In this document: positions 1 through 7,409 of the stretch, in pieces
Layout of the letters: every line of letters starts with the position of its first letter
Numbering within the stretch: position 1 is the stretch's first letter
Source of the DNA: Oscillospiraceae bacterium
GTDB taxonomy: Bacteria > Bacillota > Clostridia > Oscillospirales > Oscillospiraceae
Direction: 5' to 3'
NCBI GenBank assembly: GCA_902767915.1
Contig: CACXJE010000015.1
Span: 1-46,225, forward strand
DNA length: 46,225 nucleotides
Position numbers and translations under genes: made by a program
Notes under the pieces: model-generated
What the model saw: the letters and a program-made list of their open reading frames with translations, nothing else
Database searches by the model: none
Told to the model about the DNA's origin: nothing

Positions 1-114
1 CAACGTTCTTTGGCCGATTTTTTCAATCGACCGGTATTTGTCCATGGTGTTTGTTCATGTTTTCGTTGTTTAATTTTCAAGGTACAACCGCGCCCTTTTC
101 GCGAGCGCTTCGAT
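1..114 (-). other. Probable rRNA operon leader (5' part), reading out of the window
   Basis: Read on the minus strand this stretch follows a near-consensus promoter and contains CTTGAAAATTAAACAACG (about 63-82). That resembles the boxA-like CTTTGAAAACTAAACAAG found in Bacillus and Clostridia rRNA leaders and 16S-23S spacers. No gene is seen here. The inference is that a 16S or 23S rRNA gene lies just left of position 1. The mature rRNA itself is not in the window, so this rests on the promoter and the leader motif only. Confidence 0.55.
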
Positions 115-143
115 ATAATAGCACGTTCCTCCCCAATTGTCAA
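115..143 (-). promoter_or_regulatory. Strong sigma-A promoter facing left (probable rRNA promoter)
   Basis: On the minus strand TTGACA (143-138) is followed after exactly 17 bases by TATTAT (120-115), an almost perfect vegetative promoter. It is divergent from no gene in the window and drives the rRNA-like leader to its left. Confidence 0.75.
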
Positions 144-171
144 GCACTATTTTTTCTTTTTTTCAACTTTT

Positions 172-192
172 TTATCCACAGTTTGTGGAAAA
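172..192. promoter_or_regulatory. DnaA-box-like inverted pair
   Basis: TTATCCACA (172-180) is identical to the classical DnaA box. It is followed three bases later by TGTGGAAAA, the reverse of TTTTCCACA, a common Gram-positive variant. The two face each other. Only one pair is present and dnaA is not nearby, so this may be a DnaA-titration or regulatory site next to the rRNA promoter, or chance. Confidence 0.4.
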
Positions 193-223
193 CAAAAACC
201 TCGCGGATCAGGCGTCCGCGAGG
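192..223 (-). terminator. Intrinsic terminator of the aro operon, overlapping the aroF stop codon
   Basis: A perfect 9-bp stem (199-207 with 215-223) has a 7-base loop and is followed on the minus strand by TTTTTGTT. The TGA stop of the upstream gene (210-208) lies in the loop, so the right arm of the hairpin encodes the last residues of the protein. Confidence 0.85.
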
Positions 224-1233
224 TCTAAGATCAGGCGTTCTGTTTTTTCCCAGCCCAGGCAGGGATCCGTGATGGACCGGCCGTATACGCCGCCTCCCAC
301 CGGCTGGCAGCCGTCCTCCAGGTAGCTCTCCATCAAAAAGCCCTTTACCAGCCGGCCCAGCTCCGGGTCGATCCGGCAGCTGTGGAGCACCTCTCGCAGG
401 ATCCGGGGCTGCTGGAAGGGATCCTTGCCGGAATTGTCGTGGTTGGCGTCGATCAGCACGGAAGGGTTCTGATGGCCGAACTCCTGATAGAGGTCCAGCA
501 GACGGCGCAGGTCCTCATAGTGATAATTGGCCCGGCTGCGGCCGTCGCCGGCCCGGCTGCCCCGCAGAATTGCGTGGGCGTGGGGATTTCCCTGGGAATG
601 GACGGCCCAGCCTCTGTAAATAAACGTATGGCCGGTCTGGGCCGAGTGGATGGCGTTCATCACCACCCGGAGATCGCCGGACAAGGGGTTCTTCATGCCT
701 ACAGGAATGCCGAGACCGCTGGCGGTCAGGCGGTGCTGCTGGTCCTCCACAGACCGGGCACCCACCGAAACATAGGCCAGAAGGTCGTCCAGATACCGGT
801 GGTTTTCGGGATAGAGCATCTCATCGGCGCAGGTGAAGCCGGTTTCCCGCAGGGCCCGCAGATGCAGCTCCCGAACCGCGATGATCCCCTTATAGGGATC
901 CGGGCGGCCGGTGGAATCCGGCTGGTGGACCAGGCCCATATAGCCGTCGCCGGAGGTCCGGGGCTTGTTCGTAAACAGCCGGGGCACCAGGAAGATCCGA
1001 TCCTTCACCTGCTCCCGCAGGCGGCTGAGCCGTTCCAGGTATTCCATGACGCTGTCCACCCGGTCGGCTGAGCAGGGACCCACGATCAGCAGAAGCCGAT
1101 CATCCTCCCCTTCAAAAATCCGCCGCAGGGCTTCTGCCCGCTCCCGGACAACAGGCACCAGATCCGGCGTCACCGGATACATGGCCTTGGTCTCCATGGG
1201 GATGGTCAGCTTGCGTTCAAATTCCAGATTCAT
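208..1233 (-). CDS. aroF: 3-deoxy-7-phosphoheptulonate (DAHP) synthase, class I
   Basis: Condenses phosphoenolpyruvate and erythrose 4-phosphate to DAHP, the first step of the shikimate pathway, in the cytoplasm. The 341-residue length suits the AroF/G/H class. Visible motifs are GPCSAD near residue 52, a phosphate-binding KPRTSGDGYMG segment near 90, SVGARSVEDQQHR, and the C-terminal LIDANHDNSGK and MESYLEDG segments. The start is the ATG at 1233, preceded by GGAGG; it lies 17 bases inside the end of aroA, so the two are translationally coupled. It is last in a four-gene minus-strand operon and ends inside its own terminator hairpin. Which aromatic amino acid, if any, inhibits it cannot be read from the sequence; the symbol aroF is used for the class rather than a specific isozyme. 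Confidence 0.93.
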   Translation of the reverse strand: MNLEFERKLTIPMETKAMYPVTPDLVPVVRERAEALRRIFEGEDDRLLLIVGPCSADRVDSVMEYLERLSRLREQVKDRIFLVPRLFTNKPRTSGDGYMGLVHQPDSTGRPDPYKGIIAVRELHLRALRETGFTCADEMLYPENHRYLDDLLAYVSVGARSVEDQQHRLTASGLGIPVGMKNPLSGDLRVVMNAIHSAQTGHTFIYRGWAVHSQGNPHAHAILRGSRAGDGRSRANYHYEDLRRLLDLYQEFGHQNPSVLIDANHDNSGKDPFQQPRILREVLHSCRIDPELGRLVKGFLMESYLEDGCQPVGGGVYGRSITDPCLGWEKTERLILDLADA

Positions 1234-2455
1234 CCTGCGCCTCCGCGTTCTCGGGTTCTACAGAGAGCCCCAGCTCCTTCAATACGTCAAAAAAGTCCGG
1301 CCAGCTCTTTTGCACCGCCTCTGCCTCCCGGATGGTTCCGCCGTACATGGTACACAGCACCGCCAGGGCCATGGCGATCCGGTGGTCACCGTTGGAATCC
1401 AGCGGCTCGGCGGGCCGGGAAAGTCTGGTATCAGCCACCCAGATCCGGTCTTCATCCACCAGGACCTCAGCCCCGAATTTCCGAAGCTCCCTGGCCATGG
1501 CTTCTCCGCGGTTGGACTCCTTCTGCTGCAGCCGGGCGGTATTGGTAAAGACGCCTCCGTGGAGGGCCGCCGCCAGGGTCATCAGGATCGGCGCCAGGTC
1601 CGGGTTGTCCGCCAGGGAAAGCTCTGTTTTGCCCTTGGCCAGCCGCCGGAACCAGTCCCGGCAGATCTTGTCGCCCTGGGTACTGGTCTCCACCAGGCCC
1701 TTGATTTTGACCCGGCTGCCCAGGGTGTTCAGCGCCTCCAAAAAAGCGGCGTTGGACCAGTCTCCCTCCACCTTGACCCGATGGGGACGGAATTTCTGCT
1801 TGCCGGGGATGTGGAAACGGTCCTCCCCGATGGAGACGATCCGGATCCCGTAATCCCGCAGGACGCCGAGGCTCATGGACACGTAGGGCCGGCTTTCCAC
1901 CGGCGGCAGCAGCCGAAGCTCGCTGGGCTCCGCCAGCAGCGGCAGCGCCAGCAGCAGACCTGTGACAAACTGGCTGCTGACGTTTCCGGGAATCTCATAT
2001 TCACCCGGGCGAAGCCGTCCTTCCACGGTCAGGTGCTCCGCTTCCGGTTCAAAGCGGAGCTTCTGCCGCTTGCAGAGCGATTCGTAAACCGAAAGAGGTC
2101 TGGTAAACAGCCGCTCCGTGCCGGTGAAGGTCACCGGCCGACCGGTGGTGAGCGCCAGAGGGATCAGAAACCGAAGCGTGCTGCCGGAGCTTCGGCAGGG
2201 CAGGGTCAAGGGGCCCTCTCCGGTCAGAAAGGCAGCACCGTCCACCTCGGCGGCGTCCTCCTGGCAGGCGACGCTTGCGCCGAGGGCCCGCAGGCAGTCC
2301 ACGGTGGCCAGAATGTCCTCGGACCAGGCCAGGTTCTCCACCCGACAGGGCCGGCGGGACAGGGCGGCACAGATCAGCTGCCGATGGGCCATGCTTTTGG
2401 AAGGCGGCGCAGTCACGGTCCCGGCGGCGAAGCCGGGTTCAATGGTCAGATTCAT
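1217..2455 (-). CDS. aroA: 3-phosphoshikimate 1-carboxyvinyltransferase (EPSP synthase)
   Basis: Transfers the enolpyruvyl group of PEP to shikimate 3-phosphate, the sixth step of the shikimate pathway. At 412 residues it has normal length. Family signatures are visible: PPSKSMAHRQ near the N-terminus with the substrate-binding lysine, RSSGSTLRFL, NPDLAPIL, ESNRGEAMARELRKFG and DHRIAMALAVL toward the C-terminus. The start is taken at the ATG at 2455, not the upstream in-frame codon. It has GGGAGGAAG upstream and forms a four-base ATGA overlap with the stop of the preceding radical SAM gene. The 3' end overlaps aroF by 17 bases. No other shikimate genes are in the window, so the pathway is split in this genome. 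Confidence 0.94.
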   Translation of the reverse strand: MNLTIEPGFAAGTVTAPPSKSMAHRQLICAALSRRPCRVENLAWSEDILATVDCLRALGASVACQEDAAEVDGAAFLTGEGPLTLPCRSSGSTLRFLIPLALTTGRPVTFTGTERLFTRPLSVYESLCKRQKLRFEPEAEHLTVEGRLRPGEYEIPGNVSSQFVTGLLLALPLLAEPSELRLLPPVESRPYVSMSLGVLRDYGIRIVSIGEDRFHIPGKQKFRPHRVKVEGDWSNAAFLEALNTLGSRVKIKGLVETSTQGDKICRDWFRRLAKGKTELSLADNPDLAPILMTLAAALHGGVFTNTARLQQKESNRGEAMARELRKFGAEVLVDEDRIWVADTRLSRPAEPLDSNGDHRIAMALAVLCTMYGGTIREAEAVQKSWPDFFDVLKELGLSVEPENAEAQDESGI

Positions 2456-3075
2456 GGATTCACTTCCTCCCGTATCACATAGGGAAAGCATTCGATGTCC
2501 ATCAGGCCCAAGACGTTCAACAATTCGACAGTCCGGGCCAGGTCGGCTTTATCATTATAGCCCGGGATCAGCGGGACCCGGACGTGGATCCGTTCCGGGC
2601 CGACCAGACGGTACAGCAGGGCCAGGTTATCATACACCGGGCCGAGATCCGATCCGGTATAGGCCCGGTAGATTTCCGGATCCAGGGTTTTGACGTCCGC
2701 GATGAAGGCGTCAAAGAGGCGGGCCGCCCGCTCCACCGTTTCCGGGGGAACGTGCAGGCTGGTTTCGGCGGTGAAATGCCAGCTTGGACAGAGCGGACGC
2801 AGGGCGTCGTAAAAATCCATGTGCAGCAGGCTCTCGCCGCCGCCGAAGGCGAGGCCTCCGCCGGTGGCCTGAAAATACAGGTCGTCGCACTTCACCTTTT
2901 CATACAATTCCGCCGCCGTTACCAAAGTTGGGGCTTGGCAAAGGAGTTTTTTATTGATACAATAGGCGCAGGAAAGCGGACAGCCGCTTCCGGCAACCAA
3001 GGTGGTGACGCCTTGCCCGTCGATCTCCATCCGATGCCGGGACAGGGCCAGCAGCGGATACCGGGGCGCGGTCAC
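2452..3075 (-). CDS. Radical SAM protein, glycyl-radical-enzyme activase-like
   Basis: A 207-residue radical SAM protein. GCPLSCAYC near residue 31 gives the CxxxCxxC cluster ligands for the 4Fe-4S centre, and GGGESLLH near residue 77 is the GGE SAM-binding motif. The overall layout resembles pyruvate-formate-lyase activating enzymes. It has no extra ferredoxin insert and is shorter than most activases (about 240-300 residues). No glycyl radical enzyme lies nearby, so the substrate is unknown. The start is GTG at 3075, giving a GTGA overlap with the previous stop; the end overlaps the aroA ATG. The coupling to aroA and to a Cys-cluster protein is the only functional hint. It may be a housekeeping activase of a distant partner. 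Confidence 0.78.
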   Translation of the reverse strand: MTAPRYPLLALSRHRMEIDGQGVTTLVAGSGCPLSCAYCINKKLLCQAPTLVTAAELYEKVKCDDLYFQATGGGLAFGGGESLLHMDFYDALRPLCPSWHFTAETSLHVPPETVERAARLFDAFIADVKTLDPEIYRAYTGSDLGPVYDNLALLYRLVGPERIHVRVPLIPGYNDKADLARTVELLNVLGLMDIECFPYVIREEVNP

Positions 3076-3596
3076 GGCTGGGTTTCGGCGTCGGGCAGGA
3101 TGGCCACGTCGCCCTCCAGCTCGTACTCCGACTCGGTTTCCGGCTGAATCTCGGTGTTGCCCTCCGGAAGCGGAGCTCCGGCAAGCTCAAAGTGCGTCGT
3201 CTCCGGCGGCATCGTGTCGATTTCTCCGGCGATTGTCTCCACGGCCTCCCCCTCCAGGGGCAGGCAGGTTTCCGTGGGATCCGTCTGTACTGTCACCCGG
3301 GTCGCTTCTGTTCCCTGGGCTCCCGCTTGGGTGGAAACAGGACTTCCCTGCTTGACGCAGCCGGTCAGCGCCATGGACAGGCTCGCCGCCACGGCAGCTA
3401 TTGCCACGGTCTTGCCCAGCTTGCGGCGCTTTTCCAGCTCCTGCTCCAGATAGCGAAGCTCCGCCTCGCACTTGGGGCAGGTCCCCTTGCATTCTCCCTG
3501 ATAGGTGCATTCCCGGGTCACATAGGGAATGTCGTTTTCGTCGGCGATCCTTTGCCGGATCTCCTTAAGAATTTTACATTTATTCTTTCCCTTCAA
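3072..3596 (-). CDS. Uncharacterised Cys-cluster protein with one membrane segment
   Basis: A 174-residue protein of unknown function. The N-terminal third holds a dense cysteine motif (C-x5-C-x3-C-x2-C around residues 34-48), which looks like a zinc or Fe-S knuckle. A charged helix follows, then a hydrophobic segment (about 66-85) ending in LTGC, and an acidic Thr/Glu/Pro-rich tail. I take the start as TTG at 3596, because AAAGGAGG lies seven bases upstream and the N-terminal KGKNKCKILKEIR segment begins there; the open frame further upstream has no ribosome site. It is the first gene of the aro operon and is coupled to the radical SAM gene by a GTGA overlap. The buried LTGC could suggest a lipobox, but it is internal, so a membrane anchor is more likely. 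Confidence 0.7.
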   Translation of the reverse strand: MKGKNKCKILKEIRQRIADENDIPYVTRECTYQGECKGTCPKCEAELRYLEQELEKRRKLGKTVAIAAVAASLSMALTGCVKQGSPVSTQAGAQGTEATRVTVQTDPTETCLPLEGEAVETIAGEIDTMPPETTHFELAGAPLPEGNTEIQPETESEYELEGDVAILPDAETQP

Positions 3597-3666
3597 GGCA
3601 AACGCCTCCTTTCCGGTTCTGTGATTTAGACGAGCAAAACCGAAATAAGTTTCTATGGGTGATACT

Positions 3667-3695
3667 ATGATAACAGAAAAACTGTATGAAAACAA
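3667..3695 (-). promoter_or_regulatory. Possible promoter of the aro operon
   Basis: Minus-strand TTGTTT (3695-3690), 17 bases, then TATCAT (3672-3667). It would lie inside the first codons of the divergent alaX gene and start transcription about 60 bases upstream of the TTG start. It has the right spacing but a weak -35. Confidence 0.35.
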
Positions 3696-4812
3696 TCCGT
3701 ATTTGAAAGAATTTTCCGCCCGGGTCCTCTCCTGTGAGGCCGGAAAGGGCGGCTGGCTGGTCACCCTGGACCGGACGGCCTTCTATCCCGAGGGCGGCGG
3801 ACAGCCCTGCGATCTCGGGGTTCTCGGCGGCGCGAAGGTGCTGGACGTGCACGAACGGGAGGGTGTGATCCTGCACACTGTGGACGCGCCCCTGTCCGGC
3901 ACCGTTGCGGGCGCCATCGACTGGGACCGGCGCTTCGATCTGATGCAGCAGCATTCCGGCGAGCATCTGGTCTCCGGCACCGTCCACCGACTCTATGGCT
4001 GCGAGAACGTGGGCTTCCACATGGGCGCGGATCTGATCACCATCGACTTTGACATGATCCTGACCATGGAGGAGCTGGCAAAGGCCGAGGCGCTGGTGAA
4101 TGAGGCCATCTGGGCAGACCGGGAGACCCGGATTCGGTATTATGACAGCGAGGCAGACTGTCCGGAGGACTACCGGAGCAAAAAAGCCATTTCCGGCCGG
4201 CTGCGGCTGGTGGAGTTTCCAGGAGTGGACGTCTGCGCCTGCTGCGGGACCCATGTGGCCCGGACCGGAGAGATCGGGATCGTTAAGCTCCTGTCTGTGG
4301 TGAAATTCCACCAGGGGGTCCGGGTGGAGCTGGTCTGTGGGAAACGGGCTTACGGTTATCTTGCAGGAGTCACGGCGCAGAACCGGACGGTCTCCGGCCT
4401 GCTTTCGGCCAAGCCCCTGGAAACGGCCAAGGCCGTGGAACGGGTTCTGGGTGAGCTGAGCCAGGTCAAGCAGGAAAAGGCCTTCTGGGAGAATCGCTGC
4501 TTTGCGGCGACTGCCGATTCCCTGCGGGGGACCGGAAACGTGACCTTATTCGAGGAGGGGCTGAGCCCGGACTCCCTGCGGCGGCTTTGCGCCGCGGTGA
4601 TGGAGACCTGCGGCGGCCGATGCGGGGCCTTCTCCGGCAGCGATGCGGAAGGCTATGCCTACGCCATCGGCCAGGAGGGCGGCGACCTGCGGAGCTTTGT
4701 GAAGGAGCTGAACGCAGCGCTCAACGGCCGGGGCGGCGGAAAGCCCAATTTTGCCCAGGGCCGGGTCAGCGCTGCCCGCAGCGAGATCGAAGCCTTCCTG
4801 ACGGGGCGTTGA
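3667..4812 (+). CDS. alaX: Alanyl-tRNA editing protein AlaX-L with DHHA1 domain
   Basis: A free-standing trans-editing factor that hydrolyses mischarged Ser- or Gly-tRNA(Ala). Zinc ligands are visible: HSGEH (H96, H100) and CACCGTH (C192, H196), as in the AlaRS editing domain. The N-terminal FYPEGGGQPCD segment is also typical. The C-terminal part from about residue 230 matches the DHHA1 tRNA-binding domain with GGRCGAFSGSD and GGKPNFAQGR, making it the long AlaX-L form (381 residues). I choose the second in-frame ATG (3667), since the protein then begins MITEKLYENNPYL as in relatives; the first ATG at 3655 cannot be excluded and neither has a strong ribosome site. It is divergent from the aro operon and followed by a palindromic repeat and prfA. 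Confidence 0.9.
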   Translation: MITEKLYENNPYLKEFSARVLSCEAGKGGWLVTLDRTAFYPEGGGQPCDLGVLGGAKVLDVHEREGVILHTVDAPLSGTVAGAIDWDRRFDLMQQHSGEHLVSGTVHRLYGCENVGFHMGADLITIDFDMILTMEELAKAEALVNEAIWADRETRIRYYDSEADCPEDYRSKKAISGRLRLVEFPGVDVCACCGTHVARTGEIGIVKLLSVVKFHQGVRVELVCGKRAYGYLAGVTAQNRTVSGLLSAKPLETAKAVERVLGELSQVKQEKAFWENRCFAATADSLRGTGNVTLFEEGLSPDSLRRLCAAVMETCGGRCGAFSGSDAEGYAYAIGQEGGDLRSFVKELNAALNGRGGGKPNFAQGRVSAARSEIEAFLTGR

Positions 4813-4828
4813 GCGGCAAATTTGGGTT

Positions 4829-4902
4829 TTGTAGCGCGGGCAATTTGCCCGCACAGTAAGCACCAAGTCTGATGAACGGCGAGCAGATTGCCCGCGCTAC
4901 AA
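4829..4902. repeat. 74-bp palindromic repeat element
   Basis: The ends are a perfect 16-base inverted repeat (4829-4844 and 4887-4902, TTGTAGCGCGGGCAAT and its complement). The left arm contains its own hairpin GCGGGC-aattt-GCCCGC (4836-4852). It is non-coding, begins 17 bases after the alaX stop, and resembles a small MITE-like unit. Compare the 73-bp element at 7367-7439, which has the same architecture but a different sequence. Confidence 0.7.
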
Positions 4903-4955
4903 TTATTCAAATCCGAATCCACTGTCGAAAGGGAAAAGAATATTTCGGAAAACGA

Positions 4956-4985
4956 TTGCAAGAACCCTTTTCGATATGATATAAT
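4956..4985 (+). promoter_or_regulatory. Promoter of prfA
   Basis: TTGCAA (4956-4961), 18 bases, then a perfect TATAAT (4980-4985). It lies 31 bases before the prfA ATG, with the ribosome site GACAGGAG between. Confidence 0.7.
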
Positions 4986-5016
4986 GTATAGACGCAATCA
5001 TTGACAGGAGTCCTGT

Positions 5017-6087
5017 ATGGAAGAAAAGCTTGCACTGATCGAAAATAAATACGAGGAGCTCTGCGCCCGCTCCGAGCAGCCGGATTTCTACGCGGATCCG
5101 AAGCTGGCAGCAAAGTACCTGAAGGAGCAGCGGGAGCTGGAGCCCGTGGTTACGGCCTTCCGGGCCTGGAAAAAGGCAAAGGCCGACATGGCAGAGGCTC
5201 TGGAGCTCATGGGCGAGGAGCCGGAGATGAAGGACTTCCTGCAGGCGGAGTACCAGGCTGCCAAGCAGGACATGGAGGCGCTGGAGGACCGGCTCCGCAT
5301 CCTGCTGCTGCCCAAGGACCCCAACGACGACAAGAACGTCATCGTGGAAATCCGCGGCGGCGTGGGCGGCGAGGAAAGCGCCCTCTTTGCCCACAGTCTG
5401 TTTCGGATGTACTCCATGTACGCCGCCTCCAAGGGCTGGCAGCTGGAGCTTTTGAACTACAACGAAACCGAGCTGGGGGGCGTCAAGGAGGCGGACTTTC
5501 TGATTTCCGGTGAGGGCGCTTTCTCCCGGATGAAGTTTGAGTCCGGCGTCCACCGGGTCCAGCGGGTGCCGGAGACCGAATCCGGCGGCCGGATCCACAC
5601 CTCCACCGCCACGGTGGCGGTGCTGCCGGAAATGGAGGCAGCTGAGGTGGACATCCGCCCCGAGGACATTGAGATGCAGGTCTACCGCTCCTCCGGCGCC
5701 GGCGGCCAGCACATCAACAAGACCTCCTCTGCGGTCCGGCTGATCCACAAGCCCACGGGCATTGTGGTGGCCTGCCAGGAGGAGCGTTCCCAGTTCCAGA
5801 ACCGGGAAAAGGCCATGAATATGCTGGCCTCCAAGCTCTATGAGATCGAGCAGGAGAAGCGGGACGCCCAGGTTTCCGGTACCCGGAAAAGCCAGGTAGG
5901 CATGGGCATGCGGAACGAAAAGATCCGCACCTACAACTTTCCCCAGGACCGGGTCACCGATCACCGGATCGGGTTGACCCAGCACAACATTGAGAGCTTT
6001 ATGGACGGGGATCTGGACAGCATGATCGACGCCCTGACCAACGCGGCCCAGGCGGAGCGCCTCCGCGCCGGAGGCACGGAGGAATGA
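5017..6087 (+). CDS. prfA: Peptide chain release factor 1
   Basis: Recognises UAA and UAG in the ribosomal A site and triggers peptidyl-tRNA hydrolysis. The 356-residue length is standard. The catalytic GGQ is at residues 229-231 within SSGAGGQHINKT. The codon-recognition tripeptide (PxT) is PET at about 185-187, and GGVGGEESALFA is typical of RF1. The C-terminus has DHRIGLTQHNIESFMDGDLD. The start ATG at 5017 has AGGAG nine bases upstream. No prmC methylase gene follows. The TGA stop is formed by the first ATGAAGT unit of the downstream palindrome array, so the repeat abuts or overlaps the gene end. Confidence 0.96.
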   Translation: MEEKLALIENKYEELCARSEQPDFYADPKLAAKYLKEQRELEPVVTAFRAWKKAKADMAEALELMGEEPEMKDFLQAEYQAAKQDMEALEDRLRILLLPKDPNDDKNVIVEIRGGVGGEESALFAHSLFRMYSMYAASKGWQLELLNYNETELGGVKEADFLISGEGAFSRMKFESGVHRVQRVPETESGGRIHTSTATVAVLPEMEAAEVDIRPEDIEMQVYRSSGAGGQHINKTSSAVRLIHKPTGIVVACQEERSQFQNREKAMNMLASKLYEIEQEKRDAQVSGTRKSQVGMGMRNEKIRTYNFPQDRVTDHRIGLTQHNIESFMDGDLDSMIDALTNAAQAERLRAGGTEE

Positions 6088-6317
6088 AGTATGCTGCGCA
6101 TATGAAGTATACTTGCCGCTGACGCGGCTTCGTATATGAAGGCCGCTTCGCGGATGAAGTATGGCCTGCAGCCATATTGCGGTTTTTTCTTCTTTCATCG
6201 TTTTATTCGAAGAATTAAACGATACCTCCATATGCGCATTGCGCATACTTCATATCGGTGTAAGCCGATACTTCATCTGCGCAGCAGACTTCATATCGCC
6301 GCAAGGCGATACTTCAT
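6084..6317. repeat. Array of heptamers (ATGAAGT / ACTTCAT) separated by small palindromes
   Basis: Left half: ATGAAGT or ATGAAGG at 6084, 6102, 6136 and 6154. Right half: exact ACTTCAT at 6247, 6270, 6288 and 6311, with degenerate copies at 6192 and 6224. The heptamers of the two halves are reverse complements. Each spacer is itself a hairpin of unrelated sequence, for example CCGCttcgCGG, ATGGC-ctgca-GCCAT, ATCGG-tgtaag-CCGAT, CTGC-gca-GCAG and ATCGCC-gcaa-GGCGAT; the centre (6198-6224) is ATCGTTT...AAACGAT. The whole is a large inverted repeat decorated with hairpins. It lies between prfA and tsaC and contains no gene. Confidence 0.85.
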
Positions 6318-6332
6318 CCGATTGGAGGCCTT

Positions 6333-7409
6333 ATGACAACGCAACTGCTTACAACAACCGAACACGACCTGAACGCCGCTGCCGCCATCATACGTTCCGG
6401 CGGTCTGGTGGCCATTCCCACAGAGACGGTCTATGGTCTCGGCGCCGACGGGTTGAATCCGGAGGCGGTGAAGAAGATCTTCCTGGCCAAGGGCCGGCCC
6501 CAGGACAATCCGCTGATTCTGCACATCCACGATGCGGTCCAGCTGCGGGACTTCTGCCGGGACATCCCCGACAGCGCCTGGCTGCTGGCAAAAACCTACT
6601 GGCCCGGGCCCCTGACCATGGTGCTTCCCGTGCGGGACGTGGTTCCGAAAACCACCACCGCCGGACTGGACACCGTAGCGGTTCGCTGCCCGGACAACGC
6701 CGCCACCCGGGAGATCATTAGGCTGGCAGGCGTCCCGATCGCGGCACCCTCCGCCAACACCTCCGGCAAGCCCTCCACCACCACAGCCCAGCACGTTCTG
6801 CACGACATGGACGGAAAAATCGACGCCATTGTGGACGGAGGTCCCTGTCGGGTGGGAGTGGAATCCACCATTGTGGATCTGACCGGCCCTGTGCCGCGGC
6901 TGCTGCGGCCCGGCGGGATCACCCCCGAGGAGCTGGAGGCCCTGCTGGGCGGTCTCATCATCGACAAGGCCGTCACCGGGGAAATCTCCAACGACACGGT
7001 GGTTCGCGCCCCAGGCATGAAATACAAGCACTATGCGCCGGCGGCGGAGGTACTGATCATTGACGGCAGCCGGGAGGCCGCCGCCAGGTACATCCGGCAG
7101 CGGTTTCAGCCCGGGGACGCGGTGCTCTGCTTCTCCGAGGAGCTGGACCTTTACGCCGGCTGCAGCCCCACCGCCTACGGGGCAGAGGCGGAGCCCTCCA
7201 CTCTCTCCGCCGGTCTGTTTGCCGCCCTGCGGAAGCTGGACGACGGCTCGGTGAAACGGATCTTTGCCCGCTGCCCCACCGGCGGCGGCATCAACGTGGC
7301 CACCCGGAACCGGCTGCGGAAAAGCGCCGGGTTCCATATCATAGACGCAGGAGCTTCCGAAGCGCCTGCAGGGACAAGCATCGCTTGTCCGAATCATTCC
7401 GAAATCTGA
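6333..7409 (+). CDS. L-threonylcarbamoyladenylate synthase (Sua5/TsaC family)
   Basis: Makes threonylcarbamoyl-AMP from threonine, bicarbonate and ATP for the t6A37 modification of ANN-decoding tRNAs. At 358 residues it is the two-domain Sua5 form: a YrdC-like catalytic domain (about 10-200) with IPTETVYGLGAD, KGRPQDNPLI and SANTSGKPS, then a linker ending MKYKHYAP, and the Sua5 C-terminal domain. GTNVATRNRLRK-like ending (GGGINVATRNRLRKSA) is where relatives usually finish. The start ATG at 6333 has TTGGAGG upstream and begins 15 bases after the palindrome array. Oddity: the last ~14 residues and the stop codon come from a palindromic repeat (7367-7439), giving a tail of no family character. 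Confidence 0.93.
   Translation: MTTQLLTTTEHDLNAAAAIIRSGGLVAIPTETVYGLGADGLNPEAVKKIFLAKGRPQDNPLILHIHDAVQLRDFCRDIPDSAWLLAKTYWPGPLTMVLPVRDVVPKTTTAGLDTVAVRCPDNAATREIIRLAGVPIAAPSANTSGKPSTTTAQHVLHDMDGKIDAIVDGGPCRVGVESTIVDLTGPVPRLLRPGGITPEELEALLGGLIIDKAVTGEISNDTVVRAPGMKYKHYAPAAEVLIIDGSREAAARYIRQRFQPGDAVLCFSEELDLYAGCSPTAYGAEAEPSTLSAGLFAALRKLDDGSVKRIFARCPTGGGINVATRNRLRKSAGFHIIDAGASEAPAGTSIACPNHSEI

Noticed and set aside
172-192. Replication origin
   Set aside because: Only one DnaA-box pair, no AT-rich unwinding region with clustered boxes, and no dnaA or dnaN in the window; mnmE at the far end is not in the usual origin cluster.
965-2482. Long plus-strand open frames opposite aroA and aroF
   Set aside because: The minus strand carries clear EPSP and DAHP synthase motifs with ribosome sites. 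The plus frames have no family character and arise from high GC.
6084-6317. CRISPR array
   Set aside because: The repeats are only 7 bases, change orientation halfway, and the spacers are palindromes of 11-27 bases. No cas genes are present.
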